64,000 nucleotides of DNA from Streptomyces griseicoloratus. GTDB taxonomy: Bacteria > Actinomycetota > Actinomycetes > Streptomycetales > Streptomycetaceae. Location of the stretch: NCBI RefSeq assembly GCF_014534645.1, contig NZ_JACVQF010000187.1:124001-188000 (forward strand). The letters are read 5' to 3'. The translations under genes were made by a program, and so were the position numbers. Positions within the stretch are counted from its first letter, which is position 1. The number at the start of each line of letters is the position of its first letter. The notes under the pieces were generated by a model. That model did no database searches. It saw nothing but the letters and a program-made list of their open reading frames with translations, and was not told the origin of the DNA. Of the stretch, positions 16,181 to 24,775 are shown piece after piece.

Positions 16181-16675
16181 TCAGGCGGGGTCGGTGGCGG
16201 GCTCGGTCGCGTAGCGGCTCATCGCATCGATGTTGGCCTGTCGCGTCAGCGGCCGGCCGTCGGCGAGCACCGCCTGGAGGTCTCGGAAGTACTGCACGTA
16301 CAGGTCGGGGGTGAAGGTGCTGAGCAGGACGGCGGGCTGGTCGGTCGGGTTGGCGAAGGTGTGCGGGGTGCCTGGCGGAACCATCACCAGCGTGCCCGCG
16401 GTGGCGTCGTAGTCCTCGTCCCCGACGGTGAACCGCACGGTGCCGGAGAGGACGTAGAAGCCCTCGTCGTGTCGGGCGTGGCGGTGCTGCGGCGGTCCCT
16501 GGGTGTGCGGGGCGAGGACGGACTCGGCGATCGCGAGGCGGTGCCCGGTGTGGCTGCCGTCCTCCAGAACGCGCATGCGCGTGGTGCCCAGAATGATCGT
16601 CTCGCCGTCGCCGGGACCCACCACCGATACGGCGGGGTCGGTCTGCGGCTCGCTGGTCCTGGCTTCTTCGGTCAT
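16181..16675 (-). CDS. cupin-domain protein
   Basis: 164 aa from the ATG at 16673-16675. The single conserved beta-barrel has motif 1 around PPQHRHARHDEGFYVLSGTV (two His, Glu) and motif 2 around VMVPPGTPHTFANP, giving the usual metal-binding 3-His/1-Glu set. It could be a dioxygenase, isomerase or small-molecule binder. It is divergent from a LysR gene that carries a palindrome in the shared region, so it is the likely regulated target. Confidence 0.85.
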   Translation of the reverse strand: MTEEARTSEPQTDPAVSVVGPGDGETIILGTTRMRVLEDGSHTGHRLAIAESVLAPHTQGPPQHRHARHDEGFYVLSGTVRFTVGDEDYDATAGTLVMVPPGTPHTFANPTDQPAVLLSTFTPDLYVQYFRDLQAVLADGRPLTRQANIDAMSRYATEPATDPA

Positions 16676-16730
16676 GGTCACGAGTGCACCGCCGGGACCC
16701 CGCCGGTGTCCAAGACTCATTCCGCAGTGC

Positions 16731-16749
16731 CGATACCTCATGGGTATCG
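16731..16749. promoter_or_regulatory. LysR-type palindrome
   Basis: CGATACC-TCATG-GGTATCG, a perfect 7-bp inverted repeat with 5-nt spacer containing the ATAC-N7-GTAT form expected for a LysR box. It ends only 7 bp before the LysR start codon, so binding would directly block or set the regulator's own transcription as well as the divergent cupin gene. Confidence 0.7.
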
Positions 16750-16756
16750 TTGCAGC

Positions 16757-17608
16757 GTGGAGCTACGGACCTTGCGCTACTTCGTGGCGGTCGCCGAGGA
16801 ACTCCACTTCGGCCGGGCCGCCACCCGACTGCACATGAGCCAGCCGCCGCTGAGCCGGGCGATCAAGCAGTTGGAAGCCGATGTCGGGGCCCTGCTCTTC
16901 GCCCGCTCGCCCACCGGCGTCACGCTCACGCCGGTGGGCACAGTGCTGCTCGACGAGGCGCGCGCCCTGCTCGACCATGCCGACCGCGTCCGTGTACGCG
17001 TCAGCGCGGCGGCCGGCGCCGCGACCCTCACCGTCGGCATCCTGGGCGACGGCACCGACCCGGGGGTGTCCAGGCTGGCCGCCGCCTACCGGCGAACCCA
17101 CCCCGGCATCGACATCCGCATCCGCGACACGGACCTGACCGACCCGACGTGCGGGCTGCGCGCCGGACTGGTCGACGTCGCCCTCACCCGGGCGCCGTTC
17201 GACGAGACCGCCCTGACGGTGCGGGCGCTGCGGACCGATCCGGTCGGGGTGGTCCTGCGCGCCGACGATCCGCTGGCCCGCCGCGAGCGGCTGCGGCTGG
17301 CCGAGCTGAGCGACCGCCGCTGGTTCCAGTTCCCGCAGGGCACCGACCCCGTCTGGCAGTCGTACTGGAACGGCGGCAGACCGCGTGAGGGACCCATCGT
17401 GCGCGCCGTCCAGGAATGTCTGCAGGCCGTGCTGTGGAACGGCACGGTCGGCCTGGCTCCGCTCGGACACGACCTGCCCGCGGAGTTGGCCGTGGTACCG
17501 CTGACCGACATGGCGCCGAGCCGAGTGGTGGCGGTGTGGAACGAAGGTGACACCAACCCGTTGGTCCGATCCTTCGTCGACATCGCGGCAGCCGCGTACC
17601 GCCACTGA
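16757..17608 (+). CDS. LysR-family transcriptional regulator
   Basis: 283 aa from GTG at 16757. The N-terminus is the classic winged helix: ELRTLRYFVAVAEELHFGRA and HMSQPPLSRAIKQLEADVGA. The effector domain (residues about 90-280) is of the periplasmic-binding type. Because a palindrome lies right upstream and no other start fits, the transcript may be leaderless or very short-leadered. Predicted control of the divergent cupin gene and itself. Confidence 0.9.
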   Translation: MELRTLRYFVAVAEELHFGRAATRLHMSQPPLSRAIKQLEADVGALLFARSPTGVTLTPVGTVLLDEARALLDHADRVRVRVSAAAGAATLTVGILGDGTDPGVSRLAAAYRRTHPGIDIRIRDTDLTDPTCGLRAGLVDVALTRAPFDETALTVRALRTDPVGVVLRADDPLARRERLRLAELSDRRWFQFPQGTDPVWQSYWNGGRPREGPIVRAVQECLQAVLWNGTVGLAPLGHDLPAELAVVPLTDMAPSRVVAVWNEGDTNPLVRSFVDIAAAAYRH

Positions 17609-17693
17609 GCGCATCTGCTGCCCCTTCTCGGGCTCTGGCACGACTTCTGTGACGCCATCACTGCCCGTCACAACAACGGGGCTCATTTCCGAA

Positions 17694-17801
17694 GGAGTTG
17701 GAAGCCGGCGTGGCCGAACCTCTGTGCCGGTGCACGGCACGGCGCCGGGGGTTCGGCACCTGTCCGTGGGCTCGGCCCTGACCTGGTCCGCTTCCAACTC
17801 C
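17694..17801 (+). repeat. 12-bp inverted repeat spanning 108 bp in an operon leader
   Basis: GGAGTTGGAAGC (17694-17705) has its exact complement GCTTCCAACTCC at 17790-17801. The pair encloses 84 nt that can fold further (GC-rich, several CCGG and GGTGCACGG elements). It lies about 95 bp upstream of the acyltransferase-aminotransferase gene. It could be the stem of a structured leader RNA or the ends of a short non-autonomous element. Confidence 0.6.
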
Positions 17802-17896
17802 TCCGCTGTCCGGCTGAGTACGCGTACTCAGGTGCCGTCTGCCGGACTCCTCCATGCTGGGGCGCGAACGCCGGACCGTCTCAGGGGAACATACGC

Positions 17897-19660
17897 ATGG
17901 ACCATGCCCTGCAGCTGCGCACTGCCACGCCTCGGGATCACGACTGGATCCACGAACTGCGCCACCGCGTGTACGCGGAGGAGCTCGGCCAGCATCCGGT
18001 GGATCCGTCGGGAAGGCTGATGGACGGACTCGACGGCGACAGTGTCTGTCTCGTGGCCGCGCGCGGCGAGACGCGGATCGGCTTCGTCAGCCTCACCCCG
18101 CCGTGGGTCGGCCGCTACTCCCTCGACAAGTACCTGACGCGCGAGGAGCTGCCGGTCCTGACCGAGGAGGCGCCGTTCGAGATCCGCATCCTGACCGTCG
18201 AGGAGCACTGGCGGTCCACCGCGGCGGCGCCACTCCTCATGTACGCGGCGCTGCGCTGGGTCGCGGCGCGGGGCGGCCGCCGGGTGGTGGCGATGGGACG
18301 CACAAAGCTGCTCGACATGTACCTCGCCACCGGGCTGCGGCCGGTGGGGCGCACGGTCCGCTCGGGCGCGGTCTCGTTCGAGGTCCTCAGCGGCTCCGTG
18401 GCCGAGCTGACAAGAACGGTCGCGGAGCGCCACGGCCGGATCCTGGAGCGGCTGCGGTCGGGCCTCGACTGGCGGCTCGACGTGCCCTTCGCGCCGCGTG
18501 CGGACGGCTGTGAGCACGGCGGGGCGTTCTTCTCGGCGATCGGCACCGACTTCCGGACCCTGTCCCGCCGTCACGAGGTGGTCGCGGCGGATGTGCTGGA
18601 CGCCTGGTTCCCGCCGTCCCCAGGGGTCCGCGCGGTCCTCTCGGAGGATCCGGGGTGGGCGGCCCGGACCTCGCCGCCGACGGGCGCGGAGGGACTGCTC
18701 GCGGAGATCGCCAAGGCCCGCGGGCTGCCGGTGGAGTCGCTGGTCGTCGGGGCGGGCTCGTCCGATCTGATCTTCCGCGCGTTCGGCCGGTGGCTGACGC
18801 CGGGGAGCCGGGTGCTCCTGCTCGATCCGGGCTACGGGGAGTACGCCCATGTCACCGAGCGGGTGATCGGCTGCCGGGTCGACCGGCTCCGACTGCGCCG
18901 GGAGGACGGCTGGCTGCTCGACCCGGCCCGGCTCGCCGCCGCGACCGGCGACGGACGGTACGACCTCGTGGTGGTGGTCAACCCGAACAACCCGACCGGC
19001 CGGCACGCCCCGGCCGACGCGCTGCGCGCGGTGATCGAGGCCTCGCCCGTGCGGACCCGGTGGTGGATCGACGAGGCGTACCTGGGGTATGCCGATCCGG
19101 CGGACTCACTTGCCGGGCTCGCCTCGGTCGACGCCCGGGTCGTGGTCTGCACCTCGCTGTCGAAGATGTACGCGCTGTCGGGGATGCGGGCCGCGTACCT
19201 GGTGGCCGGCCCGGAGACGGCCGGGGAGCTGCGACGCTGGACGCCCCCGTGGCCCGTGAGCCTGCCGGCCCAGCTGGCTGCCGTGACGGCGCTGCGCGAC
19301 CCCGCGTACTACGCGGAGCGCTGGGCCCGCACCCATGTGCTGCGCCGGGGACTGGCGTACGACCTAGAGAAGTTGAACGGGTTCTCCTCGGTCGACGAGG
19401 GGGTGGCGAACTTCCTCACGGTGACCCTGCCGCCGGACGGACCGAGCGCGGCGCGGCTGGTGCGCGAGTGCCGGCGGCACGACGTTTTCCTGCGTGACCT
19501 GTCGCCGATGTCCCCGGCGTACGAGGGGCGGACCGTCCGGATCGCCGTCCGCGACACGGCGGAGAACGCGCGGATCGTGGCGGCGTGCCAGAGCGCCCTG
19601 GACGCGCTGCGCACGCCGGCCGCAGTGGTCTCGGGCGCGTCGGGACGGGCCGCCCGGTGA
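17897..19660 (+). CDS. GNAT acyltransferase fused to PLP aminotransferase/decarboxylase
   Basis: 587 aa. Residues 1-190 form an acetyl/acyltransferase domain with the string LRHRVYAEELGQH, like N-acyl amino acid or homoserine-lactone synthases of the GNAT fold. Residues about 215-585 are a fold-type I PLP enzyme of the histidinol-phosphate aminotransferase/CobD group: VVNPNNPTGR (about 362), IDEAYLGY (Asp392) and TSLSKMYALSGMR with the PLP lysine at about 423. The stop codon overlaps the start of the next gene (GTGA), so the two are translated together. The combination suggests making or tailoring an acylated amine or amino-alcohol phosphate; that is inference. Confidence 0.85.
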   Translation: MDHALQLRTATPRDHDWIHELRHRVYAEELGQHPVDPSGRLMDGLDGDSVCLVAARGETRIGFVSLTPPWVGRYSLDKYLTREELPVLTEEAPFEIRILTVEEHWRSTAAAPLLMYAALRWVAARGGRRVVAMGRTKLLDMYLATGLRPVGRTVRSGAVSFEVLSGSVAELTRTVAERHGRILERLRSGLDWRLDVPFAPRADGCEHGGAFFSAIGTDFRTLSRRHEVVAADVLDAWFPPSPGVRAVLSEDPGWAARTSPPTGAEGLLAEIAKARGLPVESLVVGAGSSDLIFRAFGRWLTPGSRVLLLDPGYGEYAHVTERVIGCRVDRLRLRREDGWLLDPARLAAATGDGRYDLVVVVNPNNPTGRHAPADALRAVIEASPVRTRWWIDEAYLGYADPADSLAGLASVDARVVVCTSLSKMYALSGMRAAYLVAGPETAGELRRWTPPWPVSLPAQLAAVTALRDPAYYAERWARTHVLRRGLAYDLEKLNGFSSVDEGVANFLTVTLPPDGPSAARLVRECRRHDVFLRDLSPMSPAYEGRTVRIAVRDTAENARIVAACQSALDALRTPAAVVSGASGRAAR

Positions 19661-20460
19661 CGACAGTCGCCGGTCTCGTGCCGTACCTCGGCGGGGCACT
19701 GGCGGTCGGAGGCGTCGCGGTAGCGGCGACCCGGCGCCGTGAACTGATGGTCCGCTGGTGCGTGTGGGCGCTCGGAGTGCCCCTGGTGACCGCCGCGTTC
19801 TGGCTCGGTCCACCGGGGATCGCGGTCCTCGCGGCCGTGGTCGGTGTGGTCGCGGTGGCGGAGTTCGGCGGGCTGCTCCGGCTGGGTCCGGTGGACCGGG
19901 CGGTGCTGGGCGCGGCAATCGCCGGACTCGTCCTGACCGCCTGGCTGGCCCCCGGGGAGGTGCTCCGGGTGGCGGCGGCCGGGGCGCTTGCGATCGCCGG
20001 GGTGCCGTTGCTCTCGGGCGACGCGGAGCACGGACTCCGCCGCCTGGGGGCGGGCCTGCTGGGGCTCGTGTGGCTGGGCGTCCTGGCCGGCCTCGTATCG
20101 TCCGGCGCCCTCGGCCTCGTCCTGTTCGTGGCCGTGTCGATCGCCGACATCGTCGCGTACGCGGCGGGCCGCCGTCTCGGCGGCCCCCGGCTCTCCCCGC
20201 TGTCGCCCGCCAAGCGGTGGAGCGGCACGCTGGCCGGGGCCGCGGCCGGTCTCCTCACGCTGGCCGTGCTGTCCTCCCTGACGTGGCAGACGGCGGTGGC
20301 CGTGGCGGTCGGCGGCCCGCTCGGGGACCTGCTGGAGTCGATGGTCAAGCGGGGCGCCCACGCCAAGGACGCCGGCCGGTGGCTGCCCGGCTCCGGCGGC
20401 ATCCTCGACCGGATCGACTCCCTCCTCGTCGCTCTGGCGGTGCTGTTGGTCCTGGCGTGA
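19657..20460 (+). CDS. phosphatidate cytidylyltransferase-like (CdsA family)
   Basis: 267 aa, GTG start overlapping the previous stop by 4 nt. Seven or so membrane helices are followed by the CdsA signature: LSPLSPAKRWSGTLAG, then GDLLESMVKRGAHAKDAG and the end string PGSGGILDRIDSLL. CdsA transfers CMP from CTP to phosphatidate, making CDP-diacylglycerol at the membrane. As a second, accessory CdsA tied to a lipid-type acyltransferase and aminotransferase, it probably activates a special lipid. No terminal CDP-alcohol transferase follows. Confidence 0.9.
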   Translation: MTTVAGLVPYLGGALAVGGVAVAATRRRELMVRWCVWALGVPLVTAAFWLGPPGIAVLAAVVGVVAVAEFGGLLRLGPVDRAVLGAAIAGLVLTAWLAPGEVLRVAAAGALAIAGVPLLSGDAEHGLRRLGAGLLGLVWLGVLAGLVSSGALGLVLFVAVSIADIVAYAAGRRLGGPRLSPLSPAKRWSGTLAGAAAGLLTLAVLSSLTWQTAVAVAVGGPLGDLLESMVKRGAHAKDAGRWLPGSGGILDRIDSLLVALAVLLVLA

Positions 20461-21025
20461 GCCTCGGGGCGGTCGCTTCCTACGCGGCAAGCGGCTTTGG
20501 CTCAACTTCTGTGACGCGGCCACTCTGGGAGTGCGCATCATCTCCCCCGGCGGCGGGCAACGCAGTTTATGGTGCGCACCGTGCGCGCACCCACGAGTTG
20601 TACGGAGGCCAGGACGTCGACGGCGGCCGGGCGGTCGGGCGGTCGGGCGGTCGGGCGGTCGGGCGGTCGGGCGGTCGGCTACGAACCTACGCAGCCGCTC
20701 CGCCTGGAGGCGGAGCGGGACCCCTGCGCCGCGTCGGCCCAGCCGCTGGTCCTCGACCTGGACGACTCGGTGACCCTGGTCCCCCGCCGGCCAACACCGC
20801 CCCGCTCCAGGACTTCCAGACCGCCTCCATGCCCACCACGTACGCGGTGCTCTGACACCGCGCGTCGCCCGTTCGACGCATACCTCCGTTCGAGTAGTCC
20901 GACGGCAAAAGCCCCATAACCTACCATTTCGCGGCAAAGATCACATCACGAAGACGAGGAGGCCAGACGGCGAAGCGGGAGGCCGCCGCCGGCCGGCCCG
21001 GTCGAAGAGAGTGAGGGAAGCTTCC
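20461..21025. other. intergenic with possible frameshifted gene tail
   Basis: No intact gene. From about 20680 the plus strand reads YEPTQPLRLEAERDPCAASA and LVLDLDDSVTLVP, then after a frame change NTAPLQDFQTASMPTTYAVL to a stop at about 20853; this looks like the damaged C-terminus of an enzyme I cannot name. An 8-bp tandem repeat lies upstream of it. Confidence 0.3.
20629..20676. repeat. 8-bp tandem repeat, six units
   Basis: GGGCGGTC is repeated six times without interruption. Because 8 is not a multiple of 3, slippage would change reading frame. It lies just before the possible gene tail at 20680-20853. Confidence 0.9.
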
Positions 21026-21532
21026 ATGAAAAGGACCAGGGGAGCCGCGGTAACCGCTCTGATCCCCGCGGTTTTCCTTGCCGCGAGCGTCCTGACGGGT
21101 TCGGGCCAGGCGGTAGCGGAGAGCCGGCTGGTGCTGGAGAACGTCGCCCGCCCGGGCTTCGTCCTCGACAACGACGCCGGCGGCGGGCAGGACTCGAGCG
21201 TTCTCGCCCACGACCGGAACGGCGGGGCGAACCAGCTGTGGGAGGTGAGCCCCGACGGCGGTAACCCCGTTCAGATCAAGCAGCGGATCGGCGGACAGGA
21301 ACTGTGCGCGGCCGCCGTGTTCAACGGCGTCGCCGACGTCTCCATGCAGCCCTGCGACGGCTCGGGCGGCGTCGTACGCTGGCACGAGATCCGGGTGGGT
21401 GAGAACCGGTACGTCTACCGGAACGTCTCCCAGGGAACGTGTATCGCCGCCACTCGGGCGAACGGGCCCGTGGACCTCGTCGAGTGCGCGTTCGGCGACC
21501 AGGACCAGCAGTGGGTCAAACGGGTCGGCTGA
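21026..21532 (+). CDS. secreted ricin-type beta-trefoil-like protein
   Basis: 168 aa; ATG with GAGGGAAG upstream. Signal peptide MKRTRGAAVTALIPAVFLAA to a cleavage near AVAES (about residue 32). The mature part has trefoil-like repeats each ending in a Trp: NGGANQLWEVSPDG, GGVVRWHEIRVG and GDQDQQWVKRVG, with paired Cys (ELCAAA/MQPCDG and GTCIAA/VECAFG). This fits a small carbohydrate-binding R-type lectin domain without catalytic partner. Exported; ligand unknown. Confidence 0.75.
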   Translation: MKRTRGAAVTALIPAVFLAASVLTGSGQAVAESRLVLENVARPGFVLDNDAGGGQDSSVLAHDRNGGANQLWEVSPDGGNPVQIKQRIGGQELCAAAVFNGVADVSMQPCDGSGGVVRWHEIRVGENRYVYRNVSQGTCIAATRANGPVDLVECAFGDQDQQWVKRVG

Positions 21533-22219
21533 CCCGACCATCCACGCTGCGCGCGTCCGTCAGCCCTGCCGGTCCACGGCCTCCTCGGCGGCGGCGAGCA
21601 CCAGGTGCCAGGGGTGGGCCTCGGGCCTGCCCTGGCTGGGCGGGGTCGGGTCGGAAGCCGCCGGGCCCGCAGAGCACCCGGTCGCCGGCGTCGCCCACCC
21701 CCCAGTGAGCGAGCGACCTGGGGGTGTGGGCCGAATCCCGTAAGTCCGCAGGCCCGATGGCCGGTCCGGCACCGACGCCCGAGCCGGCCCGGCCCGGGAG
21801 CGGATCGCCCGGCCGCCTCACAGGACGCGCCGGATCTCCCGCAGCCGTCGGGGCGTACGACGTAGCGCCAGGCGGAAGACTGTGACATGCGGTGCGGGCC
21901 TGCTTTCGGGGTGGAGCGTGATGCGAACGGCCACGACCGCCCGTCTGCTGATCAGCTGTCGACGGTCAAGGAGTTCCCCACCTCAAGTGGGTTCGGCATC
22001 AGATAATTCCCCACCCTCGCGGTCACGTTTCCCCCAGAGGGATGACGGTCGCGCCGGGCGACGTAGCGGCCTCCGCTGTCAGCCGCCGGCTGACTTCTCA
22101 GGGGCAAGGCATCGCCTGTGCGCCAGGCACATCGTCAGAACGGCGATCTTCGCTCCAAGCGATGGCGGTCGAGGGCTGTGGCGGACGAGGCCTGTCCTGG
22201 TGAAGGACGGCCACGGCCT
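21533..22219. other. gene-free stretch
   Basis: About 690 bases without a supportable gene. Frames are Pro/Arg-rich on both strands. The part 21.95-22.02 kb (AGTTCCCCACCTCAAG) is less GC-rich and could be old IS border sequence, but I cannot match it. Confidence 0.4.
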
Positions 22220-22504
22220 CTCGGGGTGAGCTCGGGCCTGCTCAATCGATTCGTCAACTCCGTCGCAGGCGGCCATCAGCGGAAGTCGTATCCGGAAGAG
22301 GACCCAGTCCTCCTCACCCCCGCGGGCGGCGGCGAGGGCGTCGAGGTGCGCCAGGCCGTCCTCGGGGCGGCCCTGGTCGAGGTACAGGTCGGACAGATTA
22401 TGGAGGATCCAGTCGTCCCCGTTGCAGGCGTCGGCCTGGTGGCTCATCACCTCGATCGCTTCGTTCCTCCGGCCGTGCAGGGCCGGCAGATCGGCCAGCT
22501 GCTC
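22220..22504 (-). pseudogene. TPR-repeat protein fragment
   Basis: The minus strand reads EQLADLPALHGRRNEAIEVM, later HNLSDLYLDQGRPEDGLAHL and a third unit to RAHPE. These are 35-residue helical repeats of the type L-x-H-G-R-x-x-E-A-I-x-V found in long Streptomyces TPR proteins. The start and end of the gene are lost, and flanking codons diverge at once. Confidence 0.55.
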
Positions 22505-22888
22505 CCCGGCCGTTGACGGAAGTGACGTCCCGGGTGCGGAGCAGGGCGATCCTCGTCGATGCGGCAGGAAAGGCCATGCTGCCCCGGACGATGTAGCCAC
22601 TCGGCCCACTTCTGAGCGACGGGTGGTTCGGATGGTTCACGCCGGCCATCCGGTGTCCGGACAGAAACCCGGACAAGGACCTGACCAGGTCGGACAGCCC
22701 GAGGCCTGTCCGGGACAAGCGGCGGATCTTGTACTCGTCCGGCGAACGGAGCATCTTTCCTCACGGCGACCGAGCAGCCGTGGGGCGGCCGGCGCCGGTC
22801 AGTGGTCCCGGGGCGCATGGTGTCCGGCCTTGCGAGGCGACGGAACTTGTCTGCCCGGGCGTCCAGTTCACGGATGAGGAGCCAGGCT

Positions 22889-23146
22889 GTGCGTATTCGT
22901 CGTGCTCTCACAGGCATTGCCCTCGGAGGGGCTCTCGCTCTCGGGGCCTCCGCCGCCCCGGTCCAGGCCCAGCCCCAGGCACAGGCCCAGGCCCAGGCCG
23001 CGGACCCGTACGTCATCTACGGCACGTACTCCACCTACGCCCAGTGCGAGGACGTGGGCAGCACCGGTGAGTTCCACGGGCGGTGGATCAGCTGGATGTG
23101 CCCCAGGGTGAGCGGGGGTTACCAGCTCTGGGTCCAGTACCGATGA
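22889..23146 (+). CDS. small secreted protein, 85 aa
   Basis: GTG start with GAGGAG about 8 nt upstream. Signal peptide of about 28 residues (RIRRALTGIALGGALALGAS), then a Gln-Ala repeat (QPQAQAQAQA) and a 45-residue domain with two Cys (AQCEDVG and WMCPRVS) rich in Tyr and Trp, ending YQLWVQYR. No family recognised. First of three small secreted-protein genes in a row. Confidence 0.75.
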   Translation: MRIRRALTGIALGGALALGASAAPVQAQPQAQAQAQAADPYVIYGTYSTYAQCEDVGSTGEFHGRWISWMCPRVSGGYQLWVQYR

Positions 23147-23241
23147 GTCATGACCTGCCGGCTGTTGCCGGCGGTCGACGGTCTGTCCGTCCGGCCATCG
23201 CAGGGGCGGAGCACGAGGCAATTCCGGAGGGGGAAGTGAAC

Positions 23242-23586
23242 ATGAGGAACTGGCGAGGGCGCACACTCATGACCGCGGTCGCGGGAGCGAGCGCCGCCGT
23301 TCTGGCGACGGCCGTTCCCGCGCACGCCGACTCGATCGTCTACAACGGCTACGCCGAGGGCGGATTCATCAGCTACGGGGACAAGGTCTGGGTGGAGCAC
23401 TACGAGGGCTCCTACAGCTACGTGGAGTGGTACACGAACTACGGCCGCGAGGGTGAGTGCTCGGTGGGCGCCGCCACGGGAGGCACGACCTGCAACTACG
23501 ACATGCGCGAGAACAGCACGATCACCCTGCGCGTCTGCACCATGCCCGCCGGGGTGTGCAGCACGTGGGTCAGCGACGACACGTAG
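23242..23586 (+). CDS. small secreted protein, 114 aa
   Basis: ATG with a GGAGGGGGAAG ribosome binding site. Signal peptide to AVPAHA (about residue 29), then an aromatic-rich domain (VWVEHYEGSYSYVEWYTNYG) with four Cys in two pairs (GECSVG/TTCNYD and RVCTMP/GVCSTW), suggesting two disulfides. No known family. 95 bp behind the preceding secreted-protein gene. Confidence 0.78.
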   Translation: MRNWRGRTLMTAVAGASAAVLATAVPAHADSIVYNGYAEGGFISYGDKVWVEHYEGSYSYVEWYTNYGREGECSVGAATGGTTCNYDMRENSTITLRVCTMPAGVCSTWVSDDT

Positions 23587-23674
23587 CGACACGTCGTCCG
23601 CAGGCCGGTTAGCCGGTCAGCCGGTCAGGCCGGTTCAGGACCACACCCGCCCAGGGGAAACGAGGGGAAACCGA

Positions 23675-24046
23675 ATGAGATTGCGACGTTCCGTTCTCGG
23701 TGCCACCGCGGCCGCCGTTCTCGGCGCCGGCCTTGCCGTCGCGCCCGCGTCCGCCTCCACGTCCGCCGTCACCTGCAGCGGATGGCAGAACGAGGGCACG
23801 TTCGAGAGCTACGACCAGGTCAAGGAAGACGGCCGGACGGCGCCCATCCGCACGGGGCCCTACGGCGAGTGCGCCCCTGTCATCACGCTGCAGGGCGGGT
23901 ACTTCGTCTACATCGACTGCTACGTGACGAACGACTACGGCAACACCTGGACGTACGTGTCCTTCAAGAGCGTCAACGAGCGCCGCTACTACGGGTGGAT
24001 CTACGACGACCACCTGGTGGACGGGGGCAGCTACGAACGCTGCTGA
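23675..24046 (+). CDS. small secreted protein, 123 aa
   Basis: ATG after a GGGGAAACCGA stretch. Signal peptide MRLRRSVLGATAAAVLGAGL to APASAS, then an SH3-like or beta-barrel-like domain with four Cys (VTCSGW, GECAPV, IDCYVT and the last residue Cys). Aromatic-rich (GYFVYIDCY, TWTYVSFKS). Third of the series, 88 bp behind the second gene. All three probably export via Sec; role unknown. Confidence 0.78.
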   Translation: MRLRRSVLGATAAAVLGAGLAVAPASASTSAVTCSGWQNEGTFESYDQVKEDGRTAPIRTGPYGECAPVITLQGGYFVYIDCYVTNDYGNTWTYVSFKSVNERRYYGWIYDDHLVDGGSYERC

Positions 24047-24182
24047 CCGCCTCGCCGGTGAGCCGCCGGGGCCGGTGGGGGGCCGTCGGGCGGGCTGGTA
24101 CCCGCGCGTGTGGTTCGCGGGTACGAGCCCGCTCGTCCCGTGGCTGTCGACTGCCTCACCTCCAACAGCACCAGTCTCATGC

Positions 24183-24701
24183 CTACTGCACGAGACTGAG
24201 GCGATAGCGCGTGTACTCCTCGAAATCGGCCACCGGCTCGAAGCCCAAGCGCCTGAGCAGGGCGACGCTTTTGTCATTGCCGTGGGTGACGCCGGCGAAG
24301 ATGTCGGTGGCCCCGAGTTCGCGTGCCGCGTAGACGTACAGGGCGGCGCACGCGGCTGTCGCGTGACCTGCACCGACGTGGGACTCACAAAGCCAGTAGC
24401 CCGTGCCATAGCGCGGGGGGTCAACGGCAATCAGATCGACCCGGCCGATGAGTTCGCCGTTCAGTCGGATCCCATAACGTCGGCTGAGGCCCGGGTCCTC
24501 GCTCAGGTGTTCGCGAACCCAGGCCGGGGTGGCCTCACTCTCCGCCTGGTAGTTGCCCAGTCGGCTCAGGTGCTTACGGTTTCTGTCCAGCAGTGCGTAG
24601 TAGACGTCTGCATCTTGGAGCGTCAACTCACGCAGAACCAGACCCGGGACGTGGGTCGGAATGTCCGGAGCCGGGCCTTGGGGCACCGCGGATGCAGCCA
24701 C
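24183..24701 (-). CDS. GNAT-family N-acetyltransferase (RimJ/RimL-like)
   Basis: About 172 aa. The body reads LVLRELTLQDADVYYALLDR, later GYWLCESHVGAGHATAACAA with the acetyl-CoA loop, and ends NDKSVALLRRLGFEPVADFE, the standard RimJ/RimL-type layout for acetylating protein N-termini, amino acids or antibiotics. Start uncertain: GTG at 24699-24701 is the most sensible; another GTG lies 15 nt downstream. Stands alone. Confidence 0.75.
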   Translation of the reverse strand: MAASAVPQGPAPDIPTHVPGLVLRELTLQDADVYYALLDRNRKHLSRLGNYQAESEATPAWVREHLSEDPGLSRRYGIRLNGELIGRVDLIAVDPPRYGTGYWLCESHVGAGHATAACAALYVYAARELGATDIFAGVTHGNDKSVALLRRLGFEPVADFEEYTRYRLSLVQ

Positions 24702-24775
24702 GGCACAGAACTTAAGGCAGGACCTCAGGACGATCAACAGCGTTGGGAGCAGGCCCTGGGGAGACCACGCTGACG

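Noticed and set aside
19309-20937. 542-aa minus-strand frame opposite the CdsA-like gene
   Set aside because: Pro/Arg-rich shadow of the real operon on the plus strand.
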